Assembly: GCA_021819345.1 (NCBI GenBank)
Contig: JAKARG010000212.1
Coordinates: 1 to 5,974, forward strand
Direction: 5' to 3'
Length of the DNA stretch: 5,974 bases
Source: Actinomycetes bacterium
GTDB lineage: Bacteria > Actinomycetota > Acidimicrobiia > Acidimicrobiales > Palsa-688
Notes under the pieces: model-generated
The model's database searches: none
Told to the model about the DNA's origin: nothing
What the model saw: only the letters and a program-made list of their open reading frames with translations
Program-made: the position numbers and the translations under genes
Shown: in pieces, positions 5,064 to 5,974 of the stretch
Layout: each line of letters opens with the position of its first letter
How positions within the stretch are numbered: position 1 is the stretch's first letter

Positions 5064-5974
5064 TCAGAAGAGGAGGGTCGCGCGCCGGGCGTAGTCGATC
5101 ACCCACGGCGTCACGCCGGCGAGGATCGTGAAGGCGACGCACAGGCCGAGGCCGATGGCGGTGGCAAGCGGAACTGGGTCGCCGGCGGCCGGCTGCACCC
5201 CGAGCACCTCGGCGACCACGAGGTCGCCGCTCGCCTGCTCACCGTCGAGGGAGGCCAGCGGCGCGAGCCCGGCCACGAGCGGGCGGTCGGCGAGGAGCCG
5301 AGCAGCCCCGGCCGCCACGTCCCCACCCTCCGACGAAGCGTCCCCACCTCCCGCCGTGCCGGCGACCTCTGGGTCCAGGTACATGACGAGCGCCACCCGG
5401 AGGTAGAAGAAGGCCGCGATCGCAGCCGCCAGCATCCCGATGATCGCGAGCGGCCACTGCCCGACGGCGACGGCCGACTCGATCACGTAGAACTTGCCGA
5501 GGAACCCGCTGGTGAGCGGCACACCTGCCTGGGCGAGGAGGAACACGAGGAGCACCGCGGCGAGCAGCGGCCGGCGGCGCCCGAGGCCCCGGAGCGCGCC
5601 GAGGTCGTTGCGCGCCTCGCCGGCGCCTTGGATCACGGCGATCACCGCGAAGCTCCCGGCGATGATGAAGACGTAGGTGAACAGGTAGAACTCGGCCGCC
5701 GACGCTCCCCGGCTGCTGGCGGCCTGCACCCCGATCAGCACGTAGCCCGCCTGGCTGATCGAGGAGTAGGCGAACATCCGTTTCAAGTCACGCTGGGCGA
5801 TGGCCAGCACCGAGCCGACGAGCAGGGTGAGCACCGCGATCAGCCAGATCGCCGGGCGCCAGTTGGCCGCCTGGGTGGGCAGCGCCTCCTCCAGGAACCG
5901 GATGAGCCCGGCGAAGGCAGCCGCCTTCGCCACCGCGGCCATGTAGCCGGTGAAGGGTGTCGGGGACCCCTGGT
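5064..5974 (-). CDS. nuoN: NADH-quinone oxidoreductase subunit N (NuoN), C-terminal part
   Basis: The gene enters from the right edge and shows 302 complete codons to TGA at 5064-5066. NuoN is an antiporter-like, proton-pumping membrane subunit of respiratory complex I. The visible part opens QGSPTPFTGYMAAVAKAAAF, the conserved middle of NuoN. Numbered from the first complete codon, the buried lysines expected for proton transfer are present: Lys16 (AVAKAA), Lys64 (DLKRMFAYSSISQAGY) and Lys160 (GFLGKFYV), matching E. coli K217, K247 and K395 by motif. Several hydrophobic helices follow. After YLDPEVAG (about residue 205) a hydrophilic, Gly/Ala/Asp/Glu-rich insert of about 60 residues precedes the last helix (LATAIGLGLCVAF). 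E. coli NuoN has only a short linker there. nuoN is normally the last gene of the nuo operon, consistent with the switch to an unrelated gene downstream. Confidence 0.95.
   Translation of the reverse strand, partial: QGSPTPFTGYMAAVAKAAAFAGLIRFLEEALPTQAANWRPAIWLIAVLTLLVGSVLAIAQRDLKRMFAYSSISQAGYVLIGVQAASSRGASAAEFYLFTYVFIIAGSFAVIAVIQGAGEARNDLGALRGLGRRRPLLAAVLLVFLLAQAGVPLTSGFLGKFYVIESAVAVGQWPLAIIGMLAAAIAAFFYLRVALVMYLDPEVAGTAGGGDASSEGGDVAAGAARLLADRPLVAGLAPLASLDGEQASGDLVVAEVLGVQPAAGDPVPLATAIGLGLCVAFTILAGVTPWVIDYARRATLLF

Noticed and set aside
1..5974. CRISPR arrays, tRNA/rRNA genes, insertion sequences or prophage genes
   Set aside because: No regularly spaced repeats, RNA-gene signatures, transposase motifs or phage proteins were seen on either strand.

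Overview
This is a compact, very GC-rich window with short intergenic gaps, GTG starts and strong G/C preference at third codon positions. Two ClpP-type genes, a membrane protein with COG4280 character, a SpoIIE/PP2C phosphatase and NuoN point to a high-GC actinobacterium. An Acidimicrobiia-like lineage is my guess from general resemblance; no marker gene here proves it.

Layout from left to right: (1) the first 49 codons of a class III CoA-transferase / alpha-methylacyl-CoA racemase on the minus strand, running off the left edge; (2) a complete ClpP serine peptidase on the minus strand with an intact Ser-His-Asp triad; (3) a short divergent control region with an imperfect dyad around TATACT; (4) on the plus strand, an 86-residue XRE-type HTH regulator whose start region is a diverged 20-bp tandem duplication, followed with overlap by a second ClpP-fold protein in which all three catalytic positions are replaced; (5) a 102-bp gap with a perfect 14-bp palindrome lying between a possible -35 and -10; (6) a plus-strand pair made of a COG4280-type membrane protein with an appended C-terminal WDFIVGDDW membrane module, and an AhpD-like peroxidase-related protein 5 nt downstream; (7) a short convergent gap; (8) on the minus strand, a GAF-like/SpoIIE-type PP2C phosphatase, preceded 85 nt upstream by the C-terminal two thirds of NuoN of respiratory complex I, which runs off the right edge.

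The most interesting unit lies between about 256 and 1808: an active ClpP, a small XRE regulator and a catalytically dead ClpP paralogue, arranged divergently. By analogy with ClpP/ClpR mixed rings of cyanobacteria and plastids, the dead paralogue may assemble with ClpP or modulate it, with the XRE protein controlling both directions. That is inference. The dead paralogue has no ATG, GTG or TTG start covering its whole fold. The best explanation is a CTG start overlapping the stop of the HTH gene (CTGA) behind a strong Shine-Dalgarno, so standard annotation would probably truncate it.

The other genes are ordinary in type: lipid/CoA metabolism, a probable transporter-like membrane protein with a redox partner, a signalling phosphatase, and complex I. 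No RNA genes, CRISPR arrays, insertion sequences or prophage genes were seen. No intergenic stretch exceeds about 110 bases.
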